Assembly (NCBI RefSeq): GCF_039543505.1 | Contig: NZ_BAABJW010000001.1 | Location: forward strand, 496,001 to 560,000 | DNA from: Litoribaculum gwangyangense | GTDB taxonomy: Bacteria; Bacteroidota; Bacteroidia; Flavobacteriales; Flavobacteriaceae | Length of the DNA stretch: 64,000 nucleotides | Direction of reading: 5' to 3' | Shown here: positions 9,801 through 18,709 of the stretch, piece after piece | How the letters are laid out: each line of letters starts with the position of its first letter | How positions within the stretch are numbered: position 1 is the first letter of the stretch | Program-made: the position numbers and the translations under genes | The notes under the pieces: generated by a model | What the model saw: the letters and a program-made list of their open reading frames with translations, nothing else | Told to the model about the DNA's origin: nothing | Database searches by the model: none

Positions 9801-10136
9801 ATGACCTCTTTTGCATTCATTGCAGGATTAATACCCTTGGTTGTCGCCACTGGCGCAGGCGCTATTGGTAATCGAACCATAGGTGGATCGTCTTTAGGAG
9901 GAATGCTTATTGGAACGCTGTTTGGGGTTCTTATCATACCTGGTCTGTATTACATTTTTGCTAAAATGGCCGAAGGCAAAAACCTGATTAATGATGAATC
10001 TAGCGAACCACTTTCAGAGGAATTCATCCGACATAATGAGGTGGAAAACCAAACAAAAGTGAACACCGATAGCATCAGTAAATTAAAGAAATTGTTGAAA
10101 AAACTTCGTAAAAACAATCAAGATGAATCATATTAA
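6882..10136 (+). CDS. AcrB-like RND (HAE1 family) multidrug efflux permease
   Basis: The 1084-aa inner-membrane pump uses proton motive force to export hydrophobic compounds. It starts MFKKFIKRPVLAIVISVMIV, the usual first helix. It has the internally duplicated architecture of the family: helices 1 and 7 each precede large periplasmic porter domains. Helix 4 contains LVLAIGIVVDNAIVVVEAVH, with the paired aspartate position of the proton relay, and the second half contains GLLGKNAVLIVEFA with the matching lysine. The C-terminal tail after residue 1030 is charged and cytoplasmic. The stop overlaps the start of the outer-membrane factor gene by 14 bp, which indicates translational coupling. Confidence 0.96.
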   Translation: MFKKFIKRPVLAIVISVMIVFIGGLAIKQLPISQFPQIAPTTVNIFIAYPGSSSEVLVNSTLIPLETAINGVEDMRYIASDATSAGEATIRVIFEPGVDPNEAVVRVKTRVDQVMPLLPELVQREGIIITPVQPSMLMYVNLSSSDKNNDEKFLYNYAYTKVIPEIQRINGIASAQILGSRKYAMRVWLKPDRMRAYNISAEEVLEAMQDQSILARPGRLGQSSGITSQSLEYVLTYQDRYNEPEQYKVIIIRANEEGEIIKLEDIADVKLGSEFFDIYSNLDGKPSASIILKQTFGSNGSDVIKAVKEKLDELKVDLPPDVDFQISYDVSSFLDASIEQVLHTLRDAFILVAIVVFLFLGDWRSTLIPIIAVPVSLIGAFFVMQLFGLSINLITLFALVLAIGIVVDNAIVVVEAVHVKMEEEHLSPYKASTEVLGEIGGAIIAITLVMVSVFIPISFMTGPVGVFYRQFSITMAGSIIISAVVALTLTPVLCAMLLKNNHGKVKKSPLDRFINWFNKGFERLTGKYVTILNKIVARRIVTFGILAAFCAGIYLTNRVLPAGFIPNEDQGMIYAIIQTPPGATLERTNDVARKLQKICEETEGVESVSSLAGYEIMTEGRGSNAGTCLINLKPWSERHHSVHQIMEELEEETKNLGAVIEYFEPPAVPGFGSSGGFSLRLLDKTNSTDYHQFEKINNEFMEALSKRKELTGLFTFFSANYPQYELKINNKIAMQKGVTIGNAMENLNILIGSTYEQGFIRFGRFFKVYTQAAPEYRRLPSDLEKLFVKNEAGEMVPYSAFMSIEKKLGPNEITRYNLYNSASIRGLPSEGFTSGDAINAIKEVAAKQLPQGYDIAWEGLSFDEAQRGNESLYIFIVVLVFVYFVLAAQYESFLLPFAVILSLPVGVFGSFVLLKAMGLANDVYAQIGVIMLVGLLGKNAVLIVEFAVQKHRQGATILEAAIEGSKARFRPILMTSFAFIAGLIPLVVATGAGAIGNRTIGGSSLGGMLIGTLFGVLIIPGLYYIFAKMAEGKNLINDESSEPLSEEFIRHNEVENQTKVNTDSISKLKKLLKKLRKNNQDESY

Positions 10137-11571
10137 AACACATATGAACCTAAGGAAACACGGTTTGGTTGTTGTACTGGCTTTAATGGCTTTGTATTCT
10201 TGTGTGCCTACAAAAAGCATTCGTGAAGAAAACAAAGAAGTTCCAGAACAGTACAAAAACCAATCTTTAGATACCACAAACATAGCAACCGTAAACTGGA
10301 AAGCCTTTTTTTCAGATGCTAATTTAGTCACCTTAATCGATAGTGCTTTGGCAAATAACCAAGAGCTAAACATGATGTTGCAAAAGGTAGACATGTCGAA
10401 AAATGAAATTAAAGCAAGACAAGGCGAATATTTACCTTTTGTAGGTTTTTATGCCGGTGCAGAAGTGGAGAAAGTTGGAGAATTTACTAGAAATGGTGCT
10501 GTTGAAAAAAACCTTAACATTCGCGAAGATGAGGAGTTTCCAGAACCTTTAACCAATTTTTCTGCTGGTCTTTCTGCTTCATGGGAATTGGACATTTGGA
10601 AAAAACTGCGCAACGGAAAAAAAGCAGCGGTTTTAGAATACCTAGCATCTGTTGAAGGTAAAAATTTCATGGTAACGCAACTGGTTTCAGAAATTGCAAG
10701 TGCCTATTACGAGCTTTTAGCTTTAGATAATCAATTAAGCATTATCGAGCAGAATTTAGATATTCAGCAAAACGCACTAGAAATGGTTAAGCTTCAAAAA
10801 GAAGCGGCACGTGCAACCCAATTGGGGGTTAGACGTTTTGAAGCTGAGGTGTTTAAAAACCAAAGTAATAAATTTCAAATTCAGCAAAAAATTGTAGAAA
10901 CCGAGAATTTAATTAACTTTTTAATGGGTCGTTATCCGCAAAAAGTTCAAAGAAGTTCTCAAGAATTTATTACTACCAAGGTTGATACAATTACCTCTGG
11001 ATTACCTTCACAATTATTAGTCAATCGACCAGATATTAGAAAAGCTGAATTCGAATTATCTGCTTCAAAATTGAATGTTAAGGTGGCAAAAGCCAACTTT
11101 TTCCCATCTGTTGGTATTAAAGCTGGTTTAGGTTTAGAAGCTTTTAAACCTAAATTTTTAACCCACACGCCAGAGTCGTTAGCCTATTCGCTGGTTGGAG
11201 ATTTGGTATCGCCATTAATTAACAGAAACGCAATTAAAGCGGAATATAGCACTGCCAATAAGCGACAATTACATGCTGTTTTCGAGTATGAAAAAGCCAT
11301 ATTAAATGCTTACATTGAGGTTGAAAATCAGTTATCTAACGTTAAAAATTTAAAGGAAAGTTACTTGCTAAAAGAAGCACAGGTAAAAGCACTTACAGAA
11401 TCGATTGATTTATCCATTCAACTTTTTAAATCGGCAAGAGCCGAATATACCGAAGTTTTATTGACTCAAAGAGAGGCTTTAGACTCAAAAATTGAAATTA
11501 TAGAAACCAAACGCGACCAGCTATTGGCAAACGTAAGGTTGTATCAAGCTTTAGGTGGCGGTTGGAAATAA
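10123..11571 (+). CDS. TolC-like outer-membrane efflux factor, NodT family lipoprotein
   Basis: The 482-aa outer-membrane channel subunit completes the efflux complex. A lipobox (LMALYSC) follows a hydrophobic segment, so the mature protein starts at a lipidated Cys. Two outer-membrane-efflux repeats are visible. The first contains SAGLSASWELDIW and the second contains LVNRPDIRKAEFELSASKLNVK, which carries the family's RPD motif. The ATG at 10123 overlaps the pump gene. An internal in-frame ATG at 10144 is an alternative start that would still leave a full signal peptide. A strong terminator follows. Confidence 0.93.
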   Translation: MNHIKTHMNLRKHGLVVVLALMALYSCVPTKSIREENKEVPEQYKNQSLDTTNIATVNWKAFFSDANLVTLIDSALANNQELNMMLQKVDMSKNEIKARQGEYLPFVGFYAGAEVEKVGEFTRNGAVEKNLNIREDEEFPEPLTNFSAGLSASWELDIWKKLRNGKKAAVLEYLASVEGKNFMVTQLVSEIASAYYELLALDNQLSIIEQNLDIQQNALEMVKLQKEAARATQLGVRRFEAEVFKNQSNKFQIQQKIVETENLINFLMGRYPQKVQRSSQEFITTKVDTITSGLPSQLLVNRPDIRKAEFELSASKLNVKVAKANFFPSVGIKAGLGLEAFKPKFLTHTPESLAYSLVGDLVSPLINRNAIKAEYSTANKRQLHAVFEYEKAILNAYIEVENQLSNVKNLKESYLLKEAQVKALTESIDLSIQLFKSARAEYTEVLLTQREALDSKIEIIETKRDQLLANVRLYQALGGGWK

Positions 11572-11591
11572 AACCAAAACGAACTAAAATT

Positions 11592-11627
11592 AAAAACCGC
11601 TCCGCTTAAAAGTCGAGCGGTTTTTTT
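11592..11627 (+). terminator. intrinsic terminator of the RND operon
   Basis: AAAAACCGCTC (11592-11602) pairs with GAGCGGTTTTT (11615-11625), and the T run extends to 11627. It lies 21 bp after the outer-membrane factor stop. Confidence 0.92.
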
Positions 11628-11655
11628 ATGCTATTTTTACATCTTAATAAAATTT

Positions 11656-12567
11656 ATGCTTAAAGTAGAAAACATAAGTTTTTCATATACTAAAACCCCT
11701 GTTTTAAAAGCTATTTCTTTTGAAGCAAAAGAGGGCGAAAACCTAGCTATTATTGGGGAAAGTGGCTCAGGGAAAAGCACCTTATTAAATTTACTTTACG
11801 GTGAATTCGATGTAAATGAAGGAAGCATTTTTTGGAAAGATACTGAGATTTTAGGGCCTAAATACAACCTTGTTGTGGGTTATGAGTTCATGAAATACGT
11901 GTCTCAAGAATTCAATTTGATGCCTTTTATAACCGTAGCAGAAAATATTGGCAAACATCTTTCAAACTTCTTTCCAGAAGAAAAAAAAGCCAGAACAGCA
12001 GAACTTCTGGAGGTTGTTGAGCTTACTGAATTTGCAAATGTTAAAGTGAAAACCTTAAGTGGCGGACAAAAACAACGTGTGGCATTAGCACGTGCTTTAG
12101 CTAAAGAACCCGAAATTATTTTATTGGATGAGCCTTTTAGCCATATTGATAATTTTCAAAAACAAAGTTTAAGACGCAGTGTTTTTAAATACTTAAAAAA
12201 CAAAAATATTACCTGTATTGTTGCTACCCATGATAGAGAAGATGTTTTGGGTTTCGCCGATTGCATGATTGTTTTAAATAATAATAGCATTGCAGTAAAC
12301 GACCATCCAGAAGTCTTATATCAAAATCCGAAAACGCCTTTAATTGCTTCTTTTTTTGGAGAATTTAATGTGATTAAAAACAAAATAATTTATGCACATC
12401 AAGTTAAACTAACTGAAAAATCGAATTTAAAAGCAACCGTTATTCAAAGCTATTTTAAAGGGCATTATTTTTTAATTGAAGCGAATTTAGAAGCAGAAAA
12501 AGTATTTTTTCAACATCATTCAATATTGGAAAAAAATCAAACGATTTATTTAAAAATTACAGCATAA
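11656..12567 (+). CDS. ABC transporter ATP-binding protein (no adjacent permease)
   Basis: The 303-aa ATPase has a Walker A site at GESGSGKST, a signature LSGGQKQRVALARAL, Walker B at IILLDEPFSHID and the switch histidine in VATHDRED. About 75 C-terminal residues follow the nucleotide-binding domain and could be a TOBE-like regulatory domain, as in importers of the CysA/PotA type. No permease or binding protein lies beside it, so the partner must be elsewhere and the substrate is unknown. The gene converges on the MMPL-like gene with a 1-bp gap. Confidence 0.85.
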   Translation: MLKVENISFSYTKTPVLKAISFEAKEGENLAIIGESGSGKSTLLNLLYGEFDVNEGSIFWKDTEILGPKYNLVVGYEFMKYVSQEFNLMPFITVAENIGKHLSNFFPEEKKARTAELLEVVELTEFANVKVKTLSGGQKQRVALARALAKEPEIILLDEPFSHIDNFQKQSLRRSVFKYLKNKNITCIVATHDREDVLGFADCMIVLNNNSIAVNDHPEVLYQNPKTPLIASFFGEFNVIKNKIIYAHQVKLTEKSNLKATVIQSYFKGHYFLIEANLEAEKVFFQHHSILEKNQTIYLKITA

Positions 12568-12568
12568 T

Positions 12569-14821
12569 TTACCTGTCATACTTCTTTAAAAGCGCTGGTA
12601 AATAAAAAATATCCGTAATTAAAGCTATAGCCACCGTTACAGCGCATAGCAATCCAAAATCCCTTACCGATGGCGTTGCGCTTGATGCAATAATTAAAAA
12701 CCCTGCTACCAACGCAAAAGTTGTTGAAAACAAAGCGCTACCAGTATAACGCATCGCATTATTCATTCTGGTCTCAGGTGTTTCTGTTTTAACTTCATTT
12801 TTTCTGTATTTGTATACTAAATGTATGGTGTCGTCCATAGCAATTCCCAACATAATGGGCGTTATCATGGCCGTTGTAACATCTAATGGAATATCTAACC
12901 AACTCATTAAAATAGCTAATATAGCTAATGGTAATATATTAGGGATTAATACTAAAAAGGTGGTTTTTATACTTCTGATAAAAAACCAAAGACAAATAAA
13001 AGCCACAAAAAAGGCAGCAAAAAAAGATTTGAACTGCGTTTGAAGTATAAAGTTGTTTAATTGAGCAAAAACCACTGCAAACCCATTAATTTTTAATTGG
13101 TAATCTTTTATATTAAAAGTTGCCTCAAAATCCTTTTGAATATCACTTATAAGTTGTTCTAGTTGTGACGTTTTAATATCTTTAAAACTAATTGTAATAC
13201 CTGCCGAAGTAAAATCGTTTGAGAATAACTTAAAAAAACTATTATCACTATTATCAACAGATGCCAATGTGTTCTCTATCTTTTCATCTGAAACAGTTGT
13301 TTGAAAAAGTACAGGTGTTCTTTTTTCTAAAAAGGATTTAATATTTACAGCAGAAACTGGTGCATTAATCAATGGGTTTTTTTCTAGCTCCTTTTGAAAA
13401 TCTTCCAACTGAGACATCGCATCTTTAGTTAGAATTTTATCGCCATTAACTGTGGAGATGTTTAACTGCATTCTTGAGCTTCCCTTAAGCTGACTTTCCA
13501 CAATACGTAAATCTTGTTTTTCTTTTCCTTCAGCTAAAAGGTCTTGAGAATTAGTATCAATTTTAACTTGAAACACTGAGTATATACCATATATCAAAAT
13601 AAAAGTAAACGTGATAATGATGCTGTTTTTATATTGTGTTGTAAACCCATTTAACCAGGTTATAAATCCATGTTGACTAATCCTTTTAAAAGCAATAAAA
13701 GGTTTTGCTTCTTTAAAATTAAGACTCATAAAACTAAAGCCAATAATAGTGATAACGTAAACCAACAAGAAACTCAATACTAAACCAATACAAGTAAAAA
13801 TACCCATATTTTTAAAGGCTGGTAAAGGTGATAAAAACAATGCAAAATATCCAACAAAAGTAGTTAGTGTGGTATAAAAACAAGGCGTAAAACTTTTTCG
13901 AACCGCCATAGTCAATAACTGAATTTTTGTAAACGATTTGTTTACAAGTCCTTCTTTATGATAAATATTAATAATATGTACAACATCACTAACACTGTAA
14001 ACCATTAAAATGGTTGGAATAAGCATCGAAATCATGTTTAGAGCATACCCTTGAGAGGTAATAATGCCAAATAATAGTGATACAGGAACTGCTACTGATA
14101 ACAAAGAAATTATTAAATAGCGTTTACTTGGTAACAAAAACACAAGCATTAGTGTGATTACCAAAACCGTTAAGACACCAAAAATGAGACTTTCTTTATA
14201 AATTCCTTTACTGTAAGCCTCATTTAAAACTGGTGGTCCGGTCAAATAATAGTTGTCGTAATTTTGTTGAATGATTCCTGATATTTCCCCCAGAATATCT
14301 TTTCGTTTGGTTTCAATAGTAGGCGTTGGATTCAACTGAATATAAAAAAACTGATTTTTAAAATCCTCCGACACCAATTGAGTGCTGATATTAGGAAGCT
14401 TCGATAATAAATTTTTTAATCCCTTTTCGCTTCTCTCTGTATTATAAAGTTCATCAAAAACAATAGTATTGTTGGTATAAATAGGGTATTTGGCCTTGGC
14501 TATACTAAATGACGTGTTCACATATTGTAAGCTATCAATGGCTTTATGTAATTTAAGTAATTGCCCTTTTTCATTGTCTCCAATGGCATTTTCTACTGGC
14601 AACATCGCTATAAAAATCTCGTCTGAACCAAATTTTTCTTGAAAATCGATGTAAGCTTTATAACTAGGGTCGTCTTCTAAGAACCAAATAGAAAGGGAAT
14701 TGTCAATACGTAATTTATTAATGGTTTGATATCCTGAAATGGCCATTAAAACCGAAATCAAAACAATAATTGAGATTCTAAATTTTATAATTAGGGAAAT
14801 GATTTGCTCGAGCTTTTGCAT
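12569..14821 (-). CDS. RND superfamily (MMPL/SSD-type) exporter
   Basis: The 750-aa protein has the MMPL layout: helix 1 (IRISIIVLISVLMAI-like), a periplasmic loop (about residues 35-210), five helices of a sterol-sensing-like domain, then a second loop and a second helix bundle. The first bundle has MLIPTILMVYSVSDVVHII and the second has MITPIMLGIAMDDTIHLVY, the paired acidic helix-4 motifs of RND transporters. It is shorter than AcrB pumps and has no adaptor gene nearby. Lipid or hopanoid export is a common role in the family, but nothing here proves it. It is probably the last gene of the run starting at the FAD oxidoreductase. Confidence 0.85.
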   Translation of the reverse strand: MQKLEQIISLIIKFRISIIVLISVLMAISGYQTINKLRIDNSLSIWFLEDDPSYKAYIDFQEKFGSDEIFIAMLPVENAIGDNEKGQLLKLHKAIDSLQYVNTSFSIAKAKYPIYTNNTIVFDELYNTERSEKGLKNLLSKLPNISTQLVSEDFKNQFFYIQLNPTPTIETKRKDILGEISGIIQQNYDNYYLTGPPVLNEAYSKGIYKESLIFGVLTVLVITLMLVFLLPSKRYLIISLLSVAVPVSLLFGIITSQGYALNMISMLIPTILMVYSVSDVVHIINIYHKEGLVNKSFTKIQLLTMAVRKSFTPCFYTTLTTFVGYFALFLSPLPAFKNMGIFTCIGLVLSFLLVYVITIIGFSFMSLNFKEAKPFIAFKRISQHGFITWLNGFTTQYKNSIIITFTFILIYGIYSVFQVKIDTNSQDLLAEGKEKQDLRIVESQLKGSSRMQLNISTVNGDKILTKDAMSQLEDFQKELEKNPLINAPVSAVNIKSFLEKRTPVLFQTTVSDEKIENTLASVDNSDNSFFKLFSNDFTSAGITISFKDIKTSQLEQLISDIQKDFEATFNIKDYQLKINGFAVVFAQLNNFILQTQFKSFFAAFFVAFICLWFFIRSIKTTFLVLIPNILPLAILAILMSWLDIPLDVTTAMITPIMLGIAMDDTIHLVYKYRKNEVKTETPETRMNNAMRYTGSALFSTTFALVAGFLIIASSATPSVRDFGLLCAVTVAIALITDIFYLPALLKKYDR

Positions 14822-14830
14822 TGCTGTTTT

Positions 14831-15296
14831 CTATTCAATTTTTTTAATAACAAAGGTATCGTTTAAAAACTGAATTTTATCACCAATAGTTTTTGTTAAT
14901 AGGAGTTTAGCAATAGGTGTGTATGAAGAAATAGCATAAAATTTTTCTTCACCAATAGTAATTTCTCCTGCACTTATAGCAATGAAATAATTGAATTTTG
15001 TTGTGTATACCAAACTACCAAAAGCAACTATTTTACTGGGAATGCTGAGTGTTTATTTTAGAAAGAATTTGTTTCGTTTTTTCAATTTCAGCGAGTTGAT
15101 TTCCCGCTTTTTCACGCTCTATTTGAATCATAGCACGTCCCGTTTCATGCTTATCTCCTGCACTACTTTTAGTTTCGGAAAGCAGTGATTCTTGGATTTC
15201 ATTTATCGTTTTTTTAACCGCTTGAAATCTGTTATCAATAAACTCCAAACACGCTTCATGTAATTGTTGCTTAATATTACTTTCGCTCATCTTCAT
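14831..15296 (-). pseudogene. GreA/GreB-like protein gene, frameshifted
   Basis: Two adjacent minus-strand reading frames together match one flavobacterial GreA/GreB-like protein of about 155 aa. The first (15296 to 15033) has the coiled-coil half, with ETKSSAGDKHETGRAM and REKAGNQLAEIEK. The second (about 15035 to 14831) has the C-terminal FKBP-like half, with FGSLVYTTKFNYF, ISAGEI and SSYTPIAKLLL. The frames differ by +1, and the joint lies near the bases TTCCCAGTAAAATAG, just where the first frame meets TAA. The whole gene is 466 nt, one base over a multiple of three. This is a one-base insertion, a sequencing error or, less likely, programmed frameshifting. It overlaps the mtgA end by 20 bp. 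Members are often named 3-oxoacyl-ACP synthase in databases, which is misleading. Confidence 0.75.
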
Positions 15297-15981
15297 TTAA
15301 TTCGAAATCTAAAGCACCGTAATAACCCATTTGGCGAACTATCCATTCCTTTCTTCCTTGTATGTAAGTTGAGGCAGGATTGGCTTTATATTTTAAAGGT
15401 CTGGGTAAAATGGCTGCAATGGCAGCAGCTTCATAACGCGATAATTTGGAAGCTGGTTTTTTAAACCAATATTGCGATGCTGCTTCAATGCCATAAATAC
15501 CATTCCCCATTTCAATACTGTTTAAATAAACTTCTAAAATGCGTTCTTTAGTCCAGACGATTTCGATTAAAAACGTAAAATAAGCTTCCAACCCTTTACG
15601 AAACCAACTACGTTCAGGCCATAAAAACACATTTTTTGCGGTTTGTTGACTTATGGTGCTGGCGCCTTTTATGCGTCTGCCTTTTTGATTGTTCTCCATA
15701 GCTTTTTTAATAGCATCAAAATCAAATCCATTATGGCTCAAAAAGTTTTGGTCTTCACTACAAATTACAGCAAGTTGCATGTTTTTTGAAATATGACCCT
15801 TAGAAATCCAATCATGTTTCCAAATTATATCTTGCCCTTCAGACTTTTGTTGAATACTTCTTATCACCATTAGTGGTGTAGCTGGAACGGGAACCCATTT
15901 AAATATAACGACTAAACCTATCGAAATGATAAAAAACCAAACAACAACATTAACGACTAACTTTAAAAGCTTTTTTATCAT
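15277..15981 (-). CDS. mtgA: monofunctional peptidoglycan glycosyltransferase
   Basis: This GT51 enzyme polymerises lipid II into glycan strands at the outer face of the inner membrane. The 234-aa protein has one N-terminal membrane helix (residues about 9-28). The catalytic motifs are CSEDQNFLSHNGFD (the glutamate of EDxxF) and KGASTISQQTAKNVFLW, followed by EIVWTKERILEVYLN and the IYGIEAASQYWF segment. There is no transpeptidase domain, so it is a monofunctional MtgA rather than a class A PBP. It lies 1 bp after the FAD oxidoreductase gene in the same operon. Confidence 0.95.
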   Translation of the reverse strand: MIKKLLKLVVNVVVWFFIISIGLVVIFKWVPVPATPLMVIRSIQQKSEGQDIIWKHDWISKGHISKNMQLAVICSEDQNFLSHNGFDFDAIKKAMENNQKGRRIKGASTISQQTAKNVFLWPERSWFRKGLEAYFTFLIEIVWTKERILEVYLNSIEMGNGIYGIEAASQYWFKKPASKLSRYEAAAIAAILPRPLKYKANPASTYIQGRKEWIVRQMGYYGALDFELNEDERK

Positions 15982-15982
15982 A

Positions 15983-17095
15983 TTAATCTATTAATTCCGC
16001 TAATTCCTTACCTATTAAACTACCAATAGCAACACCCATACCACCTAAGCGTACTCCACAAAATACATGGCTTGACAATGGCTTAACAAGTGCTTTCTTT
16101 TGGTTGCCAATTCCCATAATACCACTCCATCGGTGTTCAATTTCAAAGTGAGTTTTGGGTAAAATAGTGGTTTTTAAAAGCTCCTCCAGCTTATTTTGAA
16201 TTAAACTGGTTTCAGCAAAAACAGTGGTTTCTTCGGTTTTGAAATCCAGATGACGTCCACCGCCAAACAAAATCCTATCGTCTATATTTCTAAAATAGTA
16301 ATAGCCCTTATCCAAATGAAAGGTCCCTTTAATATGTAAGTTTTTAATGGGTTTGGTAATGAGTATTTGGGCTCTTGCCGGTTTAACATCTTGTATGTTT
16401 AGTTCCAAAGCAAAGCCGTTGGTGGCTAATAGTAATTTTGAAGTAGAAACCTCAAATTGATTAGTCAAGATTTTTACCGATTCTTGTTCTTCTGAAAACC
16501 TTTCAACCTTAATGTTATTCAAAACTTTAATACCTTTTGATTGTGCCTTTTTTAATAAAGCTTCCATCATTTTACCGGTGTCCAATTGTCCTTCAAAAGC
16601 ATTAAAAATATATTGGTTTTTTATATTTTTGAAATTAAACGAATTCTCTTTCAACCTGAAAACCTGGTCCTTAATAACAGGTTTAAGTAATTGATTTATA
16701 GAGTCTTTTTTTGCAAAACAGGTTTCAAATAAATCATCGTTTTTTGAAAATAACTCGTAACCACCGAATTGTTGGTAGTCCATGTTTTTATCGCCTAACG
16801 TTTGTCTTAATAGGTGCAGCCCATCAATGCGTTTTTGAATTAATTCAACAACTTCTTGTTCTGTATGGGTTTTTAAATCCTCAATAATTTCACTTAGGCT
16901 TCCAAAACATGCAAAACCAGCATTTTTTGTGCTGGCACCTTGAGGCAAAATCCCTTTTTCGAGAATTAAAATTTTAGTTTTGGGATAACGCTCCTTTAAA
17001 TGTAAAGCACAACTTAAACCAACGATACCGCTACCCACTATCGTGAAGTCAATATTTGTTAACCATGATTTTATTTCCCAGTAAGACAAATTCAT
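15983..17095 (-). CDS. FAD-dependent amino-acid oxidase-like oxidoreductase (DAO family)
   Basis: The 370-aa protein has the dinucleotide-binding motif IVGSGIVGLSCALHL near residue 18 and a ribose-binding glutamate in ILILEKG. The C-terminal motif GGMGVAIGSLIGKELAEL is typical of the DAO/DadA-ThiO family. The segment RWSGIMGIG matches the family's substrate-domain strand. It probably oxidises an amine or amino acid, but the substrate is unclear. The first 13 residues before the Rossmann strand are unusual, so the true start may be slightly downstream. It is the first gene of a run with mtgA, the GreA-like pseudogene and the MMPL exporter. Confidence 0.82.
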   Translation of the reverse strand: MNLSYWEIKSWLTNIDFTIVGSGIVGLSCALHLKERYPKTKILILEKGILPQGASTKNAGFACFGSLSEIIEDLKTHTEQEVVELIQKRIDGLHLLRQTLGDKNMDYQQFGGYELFSKNDDLFETCFAKKDSINQLLKPVIKDQVFRLKENSFNFKNIKNQYIFNAFEGQLDTGKMMEALLKKAQSKGIKVLNNIKVERFSEEQESVKILTNQFEVSTSKLLLATNGFALELNIQDVKPARAQILITKPIKNLHIKGTFHLDKGYYYFRNIDDRILFGGGRHLDFKTEETTVFAETSLIQNKLEELLKTTILPKTHFEIEHRWSGIMGIGNQKKALVKPLSSHVFCGVRLGGMGVAIGSLIGKELAELID

Positions 17096-17223
17096 CTTTG
17101 CTAAATTAGCTGTTTTTAAATTTAAGAATTTTAAACAGAGGTGTTAGAAATGGATCAATAGGCTGTGTTATTTGAAAAACAACTTGTGAAAACTTTATTT
17201 TGATTTTAAAAATCAAAATCACA

Positions 17224-17255
17224 TCATAAAAAAACTCCGAAAGTGCTTCCGGAGT
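17224..17255 (-). terminator. intrinsic terminator of the fabH-accB-accC run
   Basis: On the minus strand AACTCCG-N10-CGGAGTT (17233-17255) is followed by a run of seven T (17224-17232 read in reverse). It lies directly downstream of the accC stop. Confidence 0.85.
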
Positions 17256-17264
17256 TATCATTAT

Positions 17265-18617
17265 TTATTCTTCTACTCGCTTTTCCATAACGAAATCTTC
17301 CATAAACTTAGTGGTATAATTACCTGCTAAATAATCTGGATGATCCATGAGCTGCCTGTGGAAAGGAATCGTAGTTTTTATACCTTCAATCACAAACTCA
17401 TCCAAAGCGCGCTTCATTTTATTGATAGCTTCTTCTCTAGTTTGTGCGGTTGTAATCAACTTAGCAATCATAGAGTCATAGTTTGGAGGAATCGCATAAC
17501 CTGCATAAACATGGGTGTCTAATCGTACCCCATGGCCTCCAGGAGCGTGAAGGGTAGTAATTACCCCAGGCGATGGACGAAATCCATTATAAGGGTCTTC
17601 AGCATTAATACGACACTCTATGGAGTGTAGTTTCGGTGTGTAGTTTTTACCTGAAATTGGCACACCTGCTGCTACTAAAATCTGTTCACGTATTAAATCG
17701 AAATCAATGACTTGTTCTGTAATTGGATGCTCCACTTGAATACGCGTATTCATTTCCATGAAGTAAAAATTACGATGCTTATCCACTAAAAACTCTATGG
17801 TTCCAGCCCCTTCGTAATTAATATATTCTGCTGCTTTTACTGCGGCGTTACCCATATCATTACGAAGTTTCTCCGTCATAAATGGAGACGGTGTTTCTTC
17901 TGTTAGTTTTTGATGACGACGTTGAATGGAACAATCTCTTTCTGATAAATGACAGGCTTTGCCACGAGAATCACCAACCACCTGAATTTCAATATGGCGC
18001 GGTTCTTCAATAAGCTTTTCCATATACATATCATCATTACCAAACGCGGCTTTACTTTCTTGTCTAGCAGAGTCCCATGCCGCTTTTAAATCTTCTGGTT
18101 TCCATACGGCACGCATCCCTTTCCCTCCTCCTCCAGCTGATGCTTTAAGCATTACAGGATATCCCGTTGTTTTGGCAACTTTTTGACATTCTTCAAATGT
18201 TTGTATAACACCATCGCTACCAGGTACACAAGGTACGCCAGCTGCTTTCATAGTAGCTTTTGCATTTGCCTTGTCTCCCATTTTATCTATCATTTCTGGT
18301 GAAGCACCAATGAATTTGATACCATGCTCTTCACAAATTTTTGAGAATTTAGCATTTTCAGATAAAAACCCATATCCGGGGTGAATGGCGTCTGCATTTG
18401 TAATTTCGGCAGCCGCAATAATATTAGACATTTTAAGGTACGATTCACTACTTGGTGCTGGCCCAATACAAACAGCTTCATCGGCAAATTTAACATGTAA
18501 GCTTTCAGCATCTACAGTGGAATAAACCGCCACTGTTTTAATACCCATTTCTTTACAGGTTCTAATAACGCGTAATGCTATTTCCCCTCTATTGGCAATC
18601 AATATTTTTTTAAACAT
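17265..18617 (-). CDS. accC: acetyl-CoA carboxylase, biotin carboxylase subunit
   Basis: The 450-aa enzyme carboxylates the biotin carried on AccB with ATP and bicarbonate, the first step of fatty-acid synthesis. It begins MFKKILIANRGEIALRVIR, the family hallmark. The ATP-grasp glycine loop (KASAGGGGKGMR), a metal-binding MEMNTRIQVEHPITE motif and the C-terminal RINAEDP segment are all present. The length matches AccC of bacteria. It lies 92 bp downstream of accB, with a short tandem repeat between them. It could serve another biotin-dependent carboxylase, but the fabH-accB context supports acetyl-CoA carboxylase. Confidence 0.96.
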   Translation of the reverse strand: MFKKILIANRGEIALRVIRTCKEMGIKTVAVYSTVDAESLHVKFADEAVCIGPAPSSESYLKMSNIIAAAEITNADAIHPGYGFLSENAKFSKICEEHGIKFIGASPEMIDKMGDKANAKATMKAAGVPCVPGSDGVIQTFEECQKVAKTTGYPVMLKASAGGGGKGMRAVWKPEDLKAAWDSARQESKAAFGNDDMYMEKLIEEPRHIEIQVVGDSRGKACHLSERDCSIQRRHQKLTEETPSPFMTEKLRNDMGNAAVKAAEYINYEGAGTIEFLVDKHRNFYFMEMNTRIQVEHPITEQVIDFDLIREQILVAAGVPISGKNYTPKLHSIECRINAEDPYNGFRPSPGVITTLHAPGGHGVRLDTHVYAGYAIPPNYDSMIAKLITTAQTREEAINKMKRALDEFVIEGIKTTIPFHRQLMDHPDYLAGNYTTKFMEDFVMEKRVEE

Positions 18618-18680
18618 AATCTTTTGAGTTTAAGAGTTTATGGTTTAGTTGTTTATAAGTTTAATTGCTATTGCGTTCGA

Positions 18681-18705
18681 ACTTTAAACTTTAAACTTTA
18701 AACTT
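18681..18705 (-). repeat. 7-bp tandem repeat between accB and accC
   Basis: The unit CTTTAAA is repeated about three and a half times between the accB stop and the accC start. Copy number may vary between strains. It has no clear regulatory meaning. Confidence 0.7.
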
Positions 18706-18709
18706 CAAA

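Noticed and set aside
5774..11571. RND operon as acquired cargo
   Set aside because: It is a normal core-type three-gene pump, outside the island, with no mobile-gene neighbours.
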